Below are positions 52,706 through 61,887 of a stretch of DNA of 64,000 nucleotides, piece by piece (position 1 is the stretch's first letter; each line of letters opens with the position of its first letter). Made by a program: the position numbers and the translations under genes. Under the pieces are notes generated by a model. The model saw only the letters and a list, made by a program, of their open reading frames with translations, did not search any database and was not told the origin of the DNA. Source of the DNA: DASREM01 sp035652095 (GTDB taxonomy: Bacteria; Acidobacteriota; Terriglobia; Terriglobales; Acidobacteriaceae); the NCBI GenBank assembly GCA_035652095.1, contig DASREM010000055.1:1-64000 (forward strand). The letters run 5' to 3'.

Positions 52706-53191
52706 ATGAAACGGTCTCTATCTCTTTTCGCAGTGTTATGTTTTGCGATGGTGTGGGCGTCGGCCCAGAGCACGCCCTCTGCCGCGCCAGCCAAGCCCGA
52801 CTACTCGGGCATGTACTCGTTCTTGCAGGACGGAGAGTTTCTTCAGCTCACGGTGGAAGATGCCGGCCGCCTCACGGGGTTCATCTCGCGCTTCGGCGAT
52901 CTCGAGAGCGATCGCGGCGCCTTCCTGGACCAGTTCTTCAAAGAAGGAAAGATCGACGGCACCAGGCTCAGCTTCACTACTGAAACCGTGCACGGCACGT
53001 GGTTTGAATTCAAAGGCTCAGTCGCAAGGGGTCCAGGCAAAGCTCCGGGAGAGGAAGCCTACTACGTGGTTAAAGGCACTCTCACCGAACACAACACCGA
53101 CACCAATAAGAAGACCACCTCGAAGTCGCGCGAGGTAGAATTTAAAGCCTTTCCGCAGGACCAGGTCCCCGCGCCAGAGAAGCGGCAGTAG
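52706..53191 (+). CDS. Secreted protein of unknown function
   Basis: 161 residues from the ATG at 52706. Sec signal: MKRSLSLFAVLCFAMVWASA. The mature part is beta-rich, with DYSGMYSFLQDGEFLQLTVE near the N-terminus, TGFISRFGDLES, and TWFEFKGSVARG. Several aromatic/Gly-rich strands suggest a lipocalin-like or beta-sandwich fold, but no family is recognised. A Lys-rich tail ends the protein. It is divergent from the TonB-like gene. Confidence 0.78.
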   Translation: MKRSLSLFAVLCFAMVWASAQSTPSAAPAKPDYSGMYSFLQDGEFLQLTVEDAGRLTGFISRFGDLESDRGAFLDQFFKEGKIDGTRLSFTTETVHGTWFEFKGSVARGPGKAPGEEAYYVVKGTLTEHNTDTNKKTTSKSREVEFKAFPQDQVPAPEKRQ

Positions 53192-53332
53192 AACTGGATT
53201 TCGCAGAAGCGTTTGGCAGCTCCCTTGAGCTCGAAGACTTATGATCCGGCGGACAGATTGAGCAAAAGCGGTGAACGCGAAGCGAAGCTCACATAATCGG
53301 AAGCCCTCGGGGAGCATCCCAGGTGGAACCCT

Positions 53333-55534
53333 TCATTTCCCCGCTCCAGCTTTTCCTTCCAGCGCCGAGTAAATCGCCGGATTCGAGCAGATCTCGTAAT
53401 ACCAGCGCTCGGTCCACTTCTGCAAAGAGAAATCCTTGCGCTCGATATGCGGGACGCGACTGCTGCGCACCACGATGCGACGAAAGATGTCGTTGCCAAT
53501 CGGCACCAGGCCACTGAACAGCCGGTACTCCTCGCTTCCCCACAGCGCCGGGAAATCCATACGGCAGGGCTCCAGGGAAATCTCCTGCTGCAGCCGTTTG
53601 AATCCCGCTTCATTAATACGGATGCCGCTCAGGTTGTAATTCAGGATGGCGTCGTCTGGAGTCTCGCCGGCGTCGCTGTCGCTCAGCACCTGAAACACGT
53701 ACACGTTGAATGGACTTTTCAGTTGCTCCATGGACTTGCGCACCCGCTTGTTGCACGATGACAGGCGATCGCTTTCGTTCAGCGCATCCGAGATCATGAT
53801 CTTCTGCTCGCCATCCATCAGGTACATCGGCGCCGCTTCCTGATAAGAGATCCCGATCCCCAACTCCAGCGAGGGCAATCCGGCACGCGCCAGTAATTGG
53901 TTATAACCATTGACGATTTCGAGCATCTCGCGGGCCAGAACGCAGGCGCGGCTCACTCCAACTCGCGCCTCCCCTTCGCGCTCAAGGATCGCCAGAATGA
54001 TGGCGTCGCCTTCCAGGAAGACCTTGGTCGCCCCATACTTTGCCAGCAGCTTGTTGACCGGATCGTAAAAGTTCAGGCTGAAATAAGAGGCGGGATTCAA
54101 CCCTTTTTCCATGAGCGAGCGGGTGAGCCGTGAAGAATCCCGCACATCGGCCTTCAGCACCACGTGGCCGAGAGTCTTCTCTTCGCTGTGCTTCTGCTCT
54201 TCCGACAGAAAGAAGGCATAAAGCGTGCCATTCATCGCCGAAAGTTCGCGCATTTTTTCGGTGGCGATCAGGTTCACTCCGTCAGCCGCTCCATTCAGCA
54301 CTTCGAACCGGCGAAAGTCGCGGTGGTAACGCAGGAAATCCCGCAAAAACCGCCCCGCAATCTTGGCGCGCTCGGCGCTGCGGCAATTCGCGACCCGTTG
54401 CACGGCCGCAAACAGGCTATCGCAGGACAGCTTCCCATGATCGCGTATGAGCTTCTCCACTCGCTCCCGCTCTTCTCCCGAGACCAGCGCATTCTTGAGT
54501 TGCTGTGCATTGATGCGCGGCGAGTACTCGGCCAGCAGCGGCACCGCCTCGTACGAGGCGATCACGTAGTCAATGACCTTCTCTTTCTGCAGATGTTCGA
54601 GCCAGGCCTCTAGCCGTACGCGCTTGGGATCATCCGCATCCCCCGAGCCCACGAGTTCCTCCGCATTTTCGGGAACATTGAACCAGCCGTCGAGCACCGC
54701 ATCATTGCGCGCGTCGTAGCCCAGGTTCAGGGTCTGCAAGAACTCGCATAGAATGCGGCGGACATTGGCGAAGCGGTCTGGATCGCGGTCGAAATTACCC
54801 AGCATCACATAGTGCTGCGCGTTCAGGTAAGGATCGCGGGCATCCTCGGTAAAGATCAGCGGATTGACTAACAGCTTGTACTCCGCTTCGCCGCGAGTCC
54901 CGAAATACGAACGCCGGGTGCGGGCAAGCGTCTCTTTCTCAATCTCGCGGAGGGTCCGGAACAGCTCCTGACCGGTCTTGCGCGTAATGATTCGTTTTGC
55001 CACCTGGAAACCGGCTACCCTCTCACGGTATTCCAGCGCCTTCTGCTGGCGGACGCCTTCGTAGCTTTTCAGCATCATGCGGCAGCGTTCCAGCATTTGC
55101 CCGAACTGCGCATTCACTTCCTGCTTGAGAAATTTCAGGATGGCGACCCGGGCCAGCAGGTCGACGGTGAGTTTGCCGTCGGCCTTGGCGCGATTCAATG
55201 CCGACAGGTGAATGGCCGCAAGCAACGGCTTCAACTCCGAAAGCGCGGCCAGTCCCTGCGCTCTGGCCGAGGTGCCGGGACCGATGAAGTGATTGCGCTG
55301 GTGCGGGTCGGGCGCTTCCGCCGCCAGCAACCCGTCCACGTCGCCTTCCCTCGCAATCAGGCGGGCAATCTGCAGGCGAACTTGTTCGCTGAATTTCGGG
55401 CTCAGGTGAACATCATGCCGCAGGTTGTCCACTCCCACCTGCAATCCATCCAGCATCAGGGATGGCACATAGCCGGTGAGTGCCGGCGGCTCAAGCTCCT
55501 TGTGTCCTAGCTTGAAGATGGGGATGCGTGGCAT
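53333..55534 (-). CDS. Large protein with divergent class III nucleotide cyclase domain
   Basis: 733 residues, no signal peptide or membrane segment. Residues 1-450 are mostly helical and unrecognised. Residues about 455-600 resemble a class III adenylyl/guanylyl cyclase domain: metal Asp463 (LKADVRDSSRL), metal Asp510 (VFLEGDAIILAI), LELGIGISY, and the N-x3-R of Asn586 and Arg590 (SDALNESDRL). The 120-residue tail is not recognised. It follows the TPR gene by 13 bp in the same direction, suggesting an operon. Activity is inferred, not shown; it might be a pseudocyclase. Confidence 0.65.
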   Translation of the reverse strand: MPRIPIFKLGHKELEPPALTGYVPSLMLDGLQVGVDNLRHDVHLSPKFSEQVRLQIARLIAREGDVDGLLAAEAPDPHQRNHFIGPGTSARAQGLAALSELKPLLAAIHLSALNRAKADGKLTVDLLARVAILKFLKQEVNAQFGQMLERCRMMLKSYEGVRQQKALEYRERVAGFQVAKRIITRKTGQELFRTLREIEKETLARTRRSYFGTRGEAEYKLLVNPLIFTEDARDPYLNAQHYVMLGNFDRDPDRFANVRRILCEFLQTLNLGYDARNDAVLDGWFNVPENAEELVGSGDADDPKRVRLEAWLEHLQKEKVIDYVIASYEAVPLLAEYSPRINAQQLKNALVSGEERERVEKLIRDHGKLSCDSLFAAVQRVANCRSAERAKIAGRFLRDFLRYHRDFRRFEVLNGAADGVNLIATEKMRELSAMNGTLYAFFLSEEQKHSEEKTLGHVVLKADVRDSSRLTRSLMEKGLNPASYFSLNFYDPVNKLLAKYGATKVFLEGDAIILAILEREGEARVGVSRACVLAREMLEIVNGYNQLLARAGLPSLELGIGISYQEAAPMYLMDGEQKIMISDALNESDRLSSCNKRVRKSMEQLKSPFNVYVFQVLSDSDAGETPDDAILNYNLSGIRINEAGFKRLQQEISLEPCRMDFPALWGSEEYRLFSGLVPIGNDIFRRIVVRSSRVPHIERKDFSLQKWTERWYYEICSNPAIYSALEGKAGAGK

Positions 55535-55547
55535 GAGCTCCTGAATT

Positions 55548-57008
55548 CTAGTGAGCTTGGCTCACCATGCTGGCGCGAAACTGAGGCACTACCAGCGCCT
55601 GTTCGAATGATGGGATATTGAAGTTGGCGAGCTTGTCGGCAATCAACTGCGCCTGGGCCGTGGCTCCACTGCTGCTGTATGCGCGCCACAGCAAGCGGAT
55701 GGAAATCGGGTCTTCTGCATCTTCTTCCAGTTCCGGAACTGCCTCCGCGTACTTGGTTTGCGCAACCAGCACTGCGCCCCTGGCGCCGTGGAAGGAACGC
55801 TGAATCTCCTGGTTGCGGCTGTTCGCCGCCATTTTCTCCAATTGCCGCAAGGCTGTGTCCGCTATATCCGGAGCCTGCGATTCGGCGGCCCGCAATGCCT
55901 GTACCCGCAAGATTCGGGCCAGTTCTTCATCATGATTGGTCCGCGAGAGCGGATGCTCCTCAATCGTAGCCTGCGCTGCGTCAAGCTGTTTGAGCGAATT
56001 CTTGAAGTCGGGATCGTAGATGGCGAGAACACGACGGGATTCCGCTTCCAGTTGGGCGCAGCCAGCCTTGTGCGCGTGCTTGGCGACTTCTCGCAACGCG
56101 TGCTCGGCTGAACGCCGGTTGTTCTCCCGCACCCAGGTCAGTGCGGACTGCAATTCATATTCGATTCTCTCCGTTTCTCCTGGCGCAAAGACAATGGCGC
56201 GCTCGTATTCTTCCCGGGCTTCTTCCTCTTTCCCCATGATCGCGAGGGTGTCGGCAACGCCGGCTTCGGAGCCAAAATGCGGGTCGATGTGAATGCTGGT
56301 CCGATACTGTTCCAGCGCGGCATCGAACTTGCCGGCCAAGCGCAGTACTTCCCCATATGAATCGTGCGGGTTGGGCTCATCGGGCTGCAGAGCGACGTAG
56401 CGGTCCATCGCCGAGAAGGCGCGATCGAAATCTCCACTCCACGCGTACGCGTAGGCAAGCTCGTTCCAGGCGGCCGGATAGTTCGCATCAAGCGTGACCG
56501 CGCGCTGCAGGATCATGATCGCTTGCGAATAGCGCCCCTGGTTCAACAGCCAACGCCCGGCCAGGAACTGGAGCCACTTATCTTTCGGATATTGCGCCAG
56601 CAGATCGTTCATGGCGGCAATGGCGGGAACTTCTTTTTCTTCTTGCACGCCGGCAAGCCAGGTTACCAGCAGTTTTTCACCGGGTGTGACTGCTGAGACA
56701 AACTGCTCAGCCTTTTGCAGGCTAGCCTGTTGCTCCTGCGCATCGCGCGTCAAATGAGAAATGAGAATGTGGGCCTGCACAAATTTCGGGTCAGCCTTGA
56801 CTGCCGCACGCAAGCTTTCCAACGCCTCGGACCGGCGCAGGTATTCCATCTTGGCGACACCACGTTGAAACATCTTGCGCGCTTGCGCGGAACGGGTGCT
56901 GATGGGCAGAACTCCGGAGGACCGCTTGCCTCGCGAGTGCAATGGAATGTTCGCAAAGCTAAACGAAGACAGCACAAGAAGAATGCCGACGTACCGGTGC
57001 AGGCGCAT
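55548..57008 (-). CDS. Secreted TPR-repeat protein
   Basis: 486 residues. Signal peptide: MRLHRYVGILLVLSSFSFA. TPR motifs run through most of the protein: SEALESLRAAVKADPKFVQA near 60-80, the ILQRAVTLDANYPAAWNELA repeat, then YRTSIHIDPHFGSEAGVADT. Its role is probably protein-protein scaffolding in the periplasm. It is 13 bp upstream of the cyclase-like gene; a secreted TPR protein paired with a cytoplasmic cyclase is odd unless the signal segment is a membrane anchor. Confidence 0.8.
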   Translation of the reverse strand: MRLHRYVGILLVLSSFSFANIPLHSRGKRSSGVLPISTRSAQARKMFQRGVAKMEYLRRSEALESLRAAVKADPKFVQAHILISHLTRDAQEQQASLQKAEQFVSAVTPGEKLLVTWLAGVQEEKEVPAIAAMNDLLAQYPKDKWLQFLAGRWLLNQGRYSQAIMILQRAVTLDANYPAAWNELAYAYAWSGDFDRAFSAMDRYVALQPDEPNPHDSYGEVLRLAGKFDAALEQYRTSIHIDPHFGSEAGVADTLAIMGKEEEAREEYERAIVFAPGETERIEYELQSALTWVRENNRRSAEHALREVAKHAHKAGCAQLEAESRRVLAIYDPDFKNSLKQLDAAQATIEEHPLSRTNHDEELARILRVQALRAAESQAPDIADTALRQLEKMAANSRNQEIQRSFHGARGAVLVAQTKYAEAVPELEEDAEDPISIRLLWRAYSSSGATAQAQLIADKLANFNIPSFEQALVVPQFRASMVSQAH

Positions 57009-57147
57009 GGGGACCCTCGTACTATCAGTGACTTATGCGAGGAGCGTAGCACGCGTTCAGGGGCCGCCCAAGTTACCCAAGTTACCGGAGAACCAGCAAG
57101 AAAGTAGCACAAAGCGCCAGCGCTCCGCGGCGAACGCGCAGCCTATC

Positions 57148-57168
57148 AGGTACTTGGTACTGGCTACT
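57148..57168 (-). repeat. Family C heptamer units at the creatininase stop codon
   Basis: AGGTACT, TGGTACT, GGCTACT (57148-57168), the reverse of the AGTACCN units seen at 28055. The array overlaps the stop codon of the creatininase gene (57164-57166). Confidence 0.65.
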
Positions 57169-58033
57169 GCTTCGTGTCCAGCGGATGCTTGATCGTCTCG
57201 AAAAACTCATTCTGCAGCTTCAGACTCTGGATGTCGGCTTTCACGCTCTGGATGGCCTTCACGATTGCGGCCTGCCAGGATTTCATCTCGTACTCGCCCA
57301 ACTCGCGGGTGGCAACGCTGCCATCTCCAGAATAGTGATCCGGAAATCGCGCATACCACCAGATCGCGGTGTAGACCTCATCCGGCAAGGCAAGCCGATT
57401 CTGGTCCGCCCCCGATTCCTGTTTGGCGCGATCCAGGTGCACCAGGTCAGGCCTCGCGATTATCATCCGCGAGGTTTCTTTTTCTCCCGCATGCATATCG
57501 AGCGTGGTTTTCTTCTGCGGCCCTCCCGCGGGAGGCTCCACTAATCCGAGCACGTAAACTACGTAATCGTGTGGCTTCTCGAGTTGCGTCTGCGCGAAGT
57601 AGGGCAGCAGGCTCTCATTGCCGCCGTGACCATTCACGATCAGCACCTTCTTACAACCGTTCCTCGCCATCTCGTCCGTCGTCTCCTGCAAGAGGTCGAG
57701 CATCAAGCGTCGGCTGTAGGCGACGGTCCCGGGTTCGTGCTGCGCCTCGAAGATCTGGCCAAAATAATATTCCGGAAACACCACCGCATATTCCTGTTCG
57801 GCGGCATGCAGGCTTGCATAACGCACGTCCAGCAAATCGGTTCCGAGCGGCAGATGAGGTCCGTGCTTTTCCAAAATTCCAAACGGCAGCAGGCAGGTTC
57901 CTCCCGATTTCTGAATTGCGCTCTGGAAGTCGGCCGCCGTCAATTCCTCCCAATGCACCGACAATTTCGCTTGGCCGGAGGCAAGCGGCGACGCTATGCA
58001 GATGGCTATTAAAACGATTAATACTTTGTACAT
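57164..58033 (-). CDS. Secreted creatininase-family amidohydrolase
   Basis: 289 residues. Signal peptide: MYKVLIVLIAICIASPLASG. Creatininase motifs with metal residues: FGILEKHGPHLPLGTDLLD (Glu, His and Asp), VNGHGGNESLLPYF, and LDMHAGEKETSRM. EMKSWQAAIVKAIQSVKADI is the C-terminal helix. The family hydrolyses cyclic amides such as creatinine or acts in mycofactocin-like tailoring; most members are cytosolic, so the export signal is notable. Confidence 0.88.
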   Translation of the reverse strand: MYKVLIVLIAICIASPLASGQAKLSVHWEELTAADFQSAIQKSGGTCLLPFGILEKHGPHLPLGTDLLDVRYASLHAAEQEYAVVFPEYYFGQIFEAQHEPGTVAYSRRLMLDLLQETTDEMARNGCKKVLIVNGHGGNESLLPYFAQTQLEKPHDYVVYVLGLVEPPAGGPQKKTTLDMHAGEKETSRMIIARPDLVHLDRAKQESGADQNRLALPDEVYTAIWWYARFPDHYSGDGSVATRELGEYEMKSWQAAIVKAIQSVKADIQSLKLQNEFFETIKHPLDTKQ

Positions 58034-58207
58034 GAGCCAGGTTCCTCCGAGCGGCGAATTCTAACACCACTTCGCGTACTCCTGTTGCGGGCATGCCTCC
58101 TGAACGCTCCTGGTTCCCAATTCGAGCATCACCTGGATTTGCCTGATTACCGTAGTCACCATGCCGAACTCTCCAAGGGGAGATATGATGCCGATATTGG
58201 TGGATTT

Positions 58208-59140
58208 ATGAAAAATCTCCGGCTCTTGCTTTCTCTTACAAATAATGACAATGACTACCAGGTGGAGCAGGCGAAATCTGCCGGAGAGTTCGCGCAGCGA
58301 TTGGGAGTCGACCTTCAAGTCATTCACGCCGACAATGACGCTATCAATCAAAGCCAGCAACTGCTGAAGGTTATCCAATCAAATTCCGAGGCCCAGCCCG
58401 ACGGGATCATTTTCGAGCCGGTCGGAGGAACCGCATTCCCGCAGGTCGCGCGCGCTGCCGCGGCTGCGGGAATCTCCTGGGTAGTGCTCAACCGCGACGT
58501 GGACTACATCAACGAGCTCCGACGCTCTTTCAAGGTTCCGCTGTTTGCAGTCACCTCCGACCACGAAGAGATCGGAAGGATCCAGGGGCGGCAGTTCGCC
58601 GCGCTCCTGCCCAAAGGCGGTTCCGTGCTTTACATCCAGGGGCCCTCGGAGAGTTCCGCCGCCAAGCTTCGCACTTCTGGCATGTATGAGACCAAGCCTC
58701 CGGACGTCCAGGTGAAGATCATGAAGGGGCAATGGACCGAGTCCAGCGCTCAACGAGCCGTGGCCGCGTGGTTACGCTTATCCACCTCGCAGCAGACCCG
58801 GGTCGACTTAATCGCCGCGCAGGATGATTCCATGGCTGTGGGCGCCCGCAAGGCGTTTCAGGAGCTACCCCAAGGCGAGGCTCGTGACCGCTGGCTGAGC
58901 CTTCCCTTTACCGGTTGTGACGGCATGCCTAAGACCGGGCAGGCATGGGTTCGTAGCGGGCTGCTAGCAGCAACGGTCATTGTTCCTGCAAATGCTGGAC
59001 AGGCAGTAGAGATGCTTGCCCATGCGGTCCGCACCGGAACCATTCCCCCCGAGCGCACGCTGACTAAACCAATTTGTTTCCCGGCTCTTGATGCCCTGGC
59101 GAGTTCGGCAGCGGCCAAAGCGAAAGCCACCTCAGTCTAA
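58208..59140 (+). CDS. Periplasmic-binding-protein-like protein without signal peptide
   Basis: 310 residues from the ATG at 58208. Type I periplasmic-binding fold: KNLRLLLSLTNNDNDYQVEQ, LQVIHADNDAINQSQQLLKV, DGIIFEPVGGTAFPQVARAA, VVLNRDVDYINE, VTSDHEEIGRIQGRQFAALL and VDLIAAQDDSMAVGARKAFQ. It resembles RbsB-type sugar binding proteins, but the N-terminus lacks a hydrophobic signal and there are no ABC transporter genes nearby. It may be a cytosolic ligand sensor. Confidence 0.8.
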   Translation: MKNLRLLLSLTNNDNDYQVEQAKSAGEFAQRLGVDLQVIHADNDAINQSQQLLKVIQSNSEAQPDGIIFEPVGGTAFPQVARAAAAAGISWVVLNRDVDYINELRRSFKVPLFAVTSDHEEIGRIQGRQFAALLPKGGSVLYIQGPSESSAAKLRTSGMYETKPPDVQVKIMKGQWTESSAQRAVAAWLRLSTSQQTRVDLIAAQDDSMAVGARKAFQELPQGEARDRWLSLPFTGCDGMPKTGQAWVRSGLLAATVIVPANAGQAVEMLAHAVRTGTIPPERTLTKPICFPALDALASSAAAKAKATSV

Positions 59141-59188
59141 GTATCCTGGCGCTGACATCTGCTAGAGTGTCCGTTCGGAGAGATTCCT

Positions 59189-59551
59189 ATGCCGACCTTG
59201 CTGTCCCATCCCACTCGAATTCAGGCCGCCGGAACCAAGCCCAAGCTCATTGACGAATACGTGGGACGAGTAAACTCACACACCGCGGCCCTGAGTATTG
59301 CCCACATGAGCAGTCCCCAAGGTTGGGAGGAGCCCGGACAGACCCCGGAATTCGATGAATTTACGCTCGTATTGAAAGGAAGCCTGCGGGTCCGGTACCG
59401 TGACGGGGAGATGGATGTCCGCGCCGGGCAAGCTGTCATCGCACACCGCGGCGAGTGGGTTCAATATTCCACTCCGGAGCATGGCGGAGCCGAGTACATC
59501 GCCGTCTGCCTGCCTGCGTTTTCGCCGCGAACTGTGCATCGCGATTCCTGA
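59189..59551 (+). CDS. Cupin-domain protein
   Basis: 120 residues. Cupin: FDEFTLVLKGSLRVRYRDGE and VRAGQAVIAHRGEWVQYSTP. The metal ligand set of canonical cupins is incomplete (the Gx5HxHx motif is not present), so it may be non-catalytic. GAGAG lies 6-10 bp before the ATG. It follows the binding-protein gene by 48 bp. Confidence 0.82.
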   Translation: MPTLLSHPTRIQAAGTKPKLIDEYVGRVNSHTAALSIAHMSSPQGWEEPGQTPEFDEFTLVLKGSLRVRYRDGEMDVRAGQAVIAHRGEWVQYSTPEHGGAEYIAVCLPAFSPRTVHRDS

Positions 59552-59795
59552 TCGCCAACTCCTGTGCATCGCTGTGGGAAATCGAAAAGAAACTTTTCTT
59601 CCGCGAGATCATTCCGGTCCTGAATCTTGCACTCTCATCTTGGGAACCGATATCGCGCAATATTCGCTTCCAGCTCTTGACCGCATCTTCGCTCGAGAGT
59701 AACAGTGATCCATCAAAAAAAAGCTAACCCTGATGCACGTGAGAGACGAAAGAACAGGTATCTGTTAGCCGAAACCGGGCCCTGGGTGGCCCTGA

Positions 59796-59850
59796 GACAG
59801 CCGGGTTGTCTCGTGCAAAGTGTTATCTCGTCTCAGGCAACCCGGCTGTC
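59796..59850. ncRNA. Candidate structured element in the 59552-59972 spacer
   Basis: GACAGCCGGGTTG (59796-59808) and CAACCCGGCTGTC (59838-59850) are a perfect 13-bp inverted pair. GAGACA and TGTCTC within it give an alternative smaller hairpin (59794-59812), so two exclusive folds are possible. No U-tract follows. The rest of 59552-59972 shows no gene. It could be a leader structure of the peptidase gene at 59973 or a terminator of the cupin transcript. Confidence 0.45.
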
Positions 59851-59972
59851 GCTTCTTAAGTAGCTGCCAGGCGCGCTGTCTTTTTGCCTGGTTCATTTCG
59901 CTGCTCGTACCGGATCGAGTCCATTGCATGAAATCTAAAGCGGGAGCTGGCTCCCGGAATAGGAGCAATTCC

Positions 59973-60983
59973 ATGGCCGCCGTAATGCCACTACCTGTGC
60001 TCGAGAAAGATATCTTTCAAGTCCCAGTGCCCAAGCCGATCCCCCCTTATGGATATGTCGAGCTGCAAGCTGGACAGATCGTCGGGACGGGGTGGCTCCA
60101 GGAATTCCCTGACACTCGTGACTTCACCGATCAACATCCCCAAGTCGCCGAAATCGTAGACAAGCTGAACATCACCCGAGCCCGGAAGGCGACCCGCCTC
60201 ACCCTGCCAACAGAAGTTGATCTGCGCCCCTGGTGCTCGCCGATCGAAGATCAGGGCTTGCTCGGCTCTTGCACCGCCAATGCGGCCGCCGGCATTGTTG
60301 AGTACTACGAGCGGCGCGCCTTCAATCGCTTCATTGACGCCTCTCGTTTGTTCATCTACAAAACCACCCGTGATCTGCTGGGCTGGACCGGGGACACCGG
60401 CGCTTATATCCGCACAACCATGGCCGCACTCACCATGTTTGGAGTTCCGCCGGAGAATTACTGGCCCTATACCGACCGGCATCAGCCCGGAACCGGCAAC
60501 GAGCGCACCTTCGATCTCGAGCCCACCGCGTTCACCTATGAGGTGGCAGAGAAGTTTGAAGCCATGAATTACATCTGCCATGACCCGTTCGGCACCCCGG
60601 TGCCTCCGGCTACCCTGTTGAACAACATCAAACTGTTCCTCGGCGCCGGTATTCCTGTGATGTTCGGTTTCTACGTCTTCCCGTCCTACACTCAAACTGA
60701 TGTGTTGGGGGCGTTCCCCTACCCAACGCCGGGAGAGAGGGCGTTCGCCGGACACGCCGTCGTGGCTGTCGGATACGACGACAACATGAAGATCAAAAAC
60801 CTGGTCTCGAACAAAACCACAACGGGCGCCCTGTTGATTCGTAACTCCTGGGGCACCAAGTGGGGCAATGGCGGATATGGTTGGCTGCCGACGAACTATG
60901 TTTTGTCGCAGTACGCCAGCGATTTCTGGTCACTGCTCGGGATGAAATGGATCGAAACGAAACAGTTTGGCTTGCCGATCTAA
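59973..60983 (+). CDS. Papain-family (C1) cysteine peptidase
   Basis: 337 residues from the ATG at 59973 (AGGAG at 59961-59965). The papain centre is complete: Gln94 and Cys100 (IEDQGLLGSCTANAAAG), His261 (AGHAVVAVGYDD), Asn291 (IRNSWGTKWGNGGYGW). No signal peptide or propeptide is evident, although the first 80 residues are Pro-rich and may be a small pro-region. Bacterial C1A enzymes of this type are often intracellular or exported by other routes. Substrate unknown. Confidence 0.9.
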   Translation: MAAVMPLPVLEKDIFQVPVPKPIPPYGYVELQAGQIVGTGWLQEFPDTRDFTDQHPQVAEIVDKLNITRARKATRLTLPTEVDLRPWCSPIEDQGLLGSCTANAAAGIVEYYERRAFNRFIDASRLFIYKTTRDLLGWTGDTGAYIRTTMAALTMFGVPPENYWPYTDRHQPGTGNERTFDLEPTAFTYEVAEKFEAMNYICHDPFGTPVPPATLLNNIKLFLGAGIPVMFGFYVFPSYTQTDVLGAFPYPTPGERAFAGHAVVAVGYDDNMKIKNLVSNKTTTGALLIRNSWGTKWGNGGYGWLPTNYVLSQYASDFWSLLGMKWIETKQFGLPI

Positions 60984-61002
60984 CATCCTTTTTGGTCTTT
61001 GT

Positions 61003-61027
61003 GGGCGGCCCTCCCGGCCGCCCTGTT
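61003..61027 (+). terminator. Hairpin terminator after the peptidase gene
   Basis: GGGCGGCC (61003-61010), loop CTCCC, GGCCGCCC (61016-61023), then TGTTT. It lies 20 bp after the stop and just before the convergent HAD gene. Confidence 0.6.
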
Positions 61028-61720
61028 TCATCCCACACGCACCCCGATTTCATCCAGGTGCGCCAGCAGGTCCGCGGGATCGGCATACACGCGGTAAGCT
61101 CCCGCCTGGATCAGTTCATCTTCGCCGTAACCTCCGGAAAGCAATCCCACACCCAGGGCGCGGGCTCGTCGCGCCGCCAGTAAATCCCATACGCTGTCTC
61201 CGATGACCACACAGTCGGCAAGATCCACGCCAACTTTTTTCGCCGCGGCCAAAAATAAGTCGGGAGCCGGCTTGGCATGCTCGACTTCATCCCGGGTCAC
61301 CACGGGCACGTTCGCGCCGACGCCCAGCATATCCAGCGCAAACTGCGCCTTATCGCGTTTTCCACTGGTCGCAATCGCCCACCTCACGTTGGCTTTGTCT
61401 AGTCCCGCCAGCAACTCTTTCGCGCCCGGCAACAGGTGAACCTCTTTCTGGCGGCGGCCGTATGCCTCGCCATGCAACTCTTGCAGTTTCTCCGCTTCTG
61501 CGGCGACCAGTTTGCGTCCGGTGTCGCGGGTGAACGCGTGAATGATGAGGCCGCCGCTCATCCCGATCCGGCGATGGATCTTCCAATTCGACAGTTCAAC
61601 CCCGAGCGTGTCCAGCGCCTCCCGCCAGGCCAACACATGCTGATACACGCTGTCGATCAGGGTTCCGTCGAGGTCAAACAAAAAAATTGGAGTAGGCGCT
61701 GCGCTTTTCTTACCGGTCAT
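61028..61720 (-). CDS. HAD-superfamily phosphatase (beta-phosphoglucomutase-like)
   Basis: 230 residues. HAD motif I FLFDLDGTLIDS, motif II ATSGK, motif III with KPAPDLFLAAAKKVG, motif IV VVIGDSVWDLLAARR. The cap domain is alpha-helical. It most resembles small sugar-phosphate phosphatases or phosphoglycolate phosphatases; the exact substrate is not decidable. Divergent from glgC. Confidence 0.88.
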   Translation of the reverse strand: MTGKKSAAPTPIFLFDLDGTLIDSVYQHVLAWREALDTLGVELSNWKIHRRIGMSGGLIIHAFTRDTGRKLVAAEAEKLQELHGEAYGRRQKEVHLLPGAKELLAGLDKANVRWAIATSGKRDKAQFALDMLGVGANVPVVTRDEVEHAKPAPDLFLAAAKKVGVDLADCVVIGDSVWDLLAARRARALGVGLLSGGYGEDELIQAGAYRVYADPADLLAHLDEIGVRVG

Positions 61721-61887
61721 GCCGCAAAGATAGCAGTCGGACCATCAGAGTTGCCCGATCCAACATATTGTTTTCGCTGTGCTACTATAAATTTCAGTTG
61801 TTTTCACCGTTGCTGTGGGCCCAGTTTTCGTTTCATCGGCCGGCGGCATTCTGGCCGCCTTAAGATCACTCTGACCGGAATTCATTG

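Noticed and set aside
61740..61800. Promoter-like TATAAA before glgC
   Set aside because: No -35 at proper spacing could be identified.
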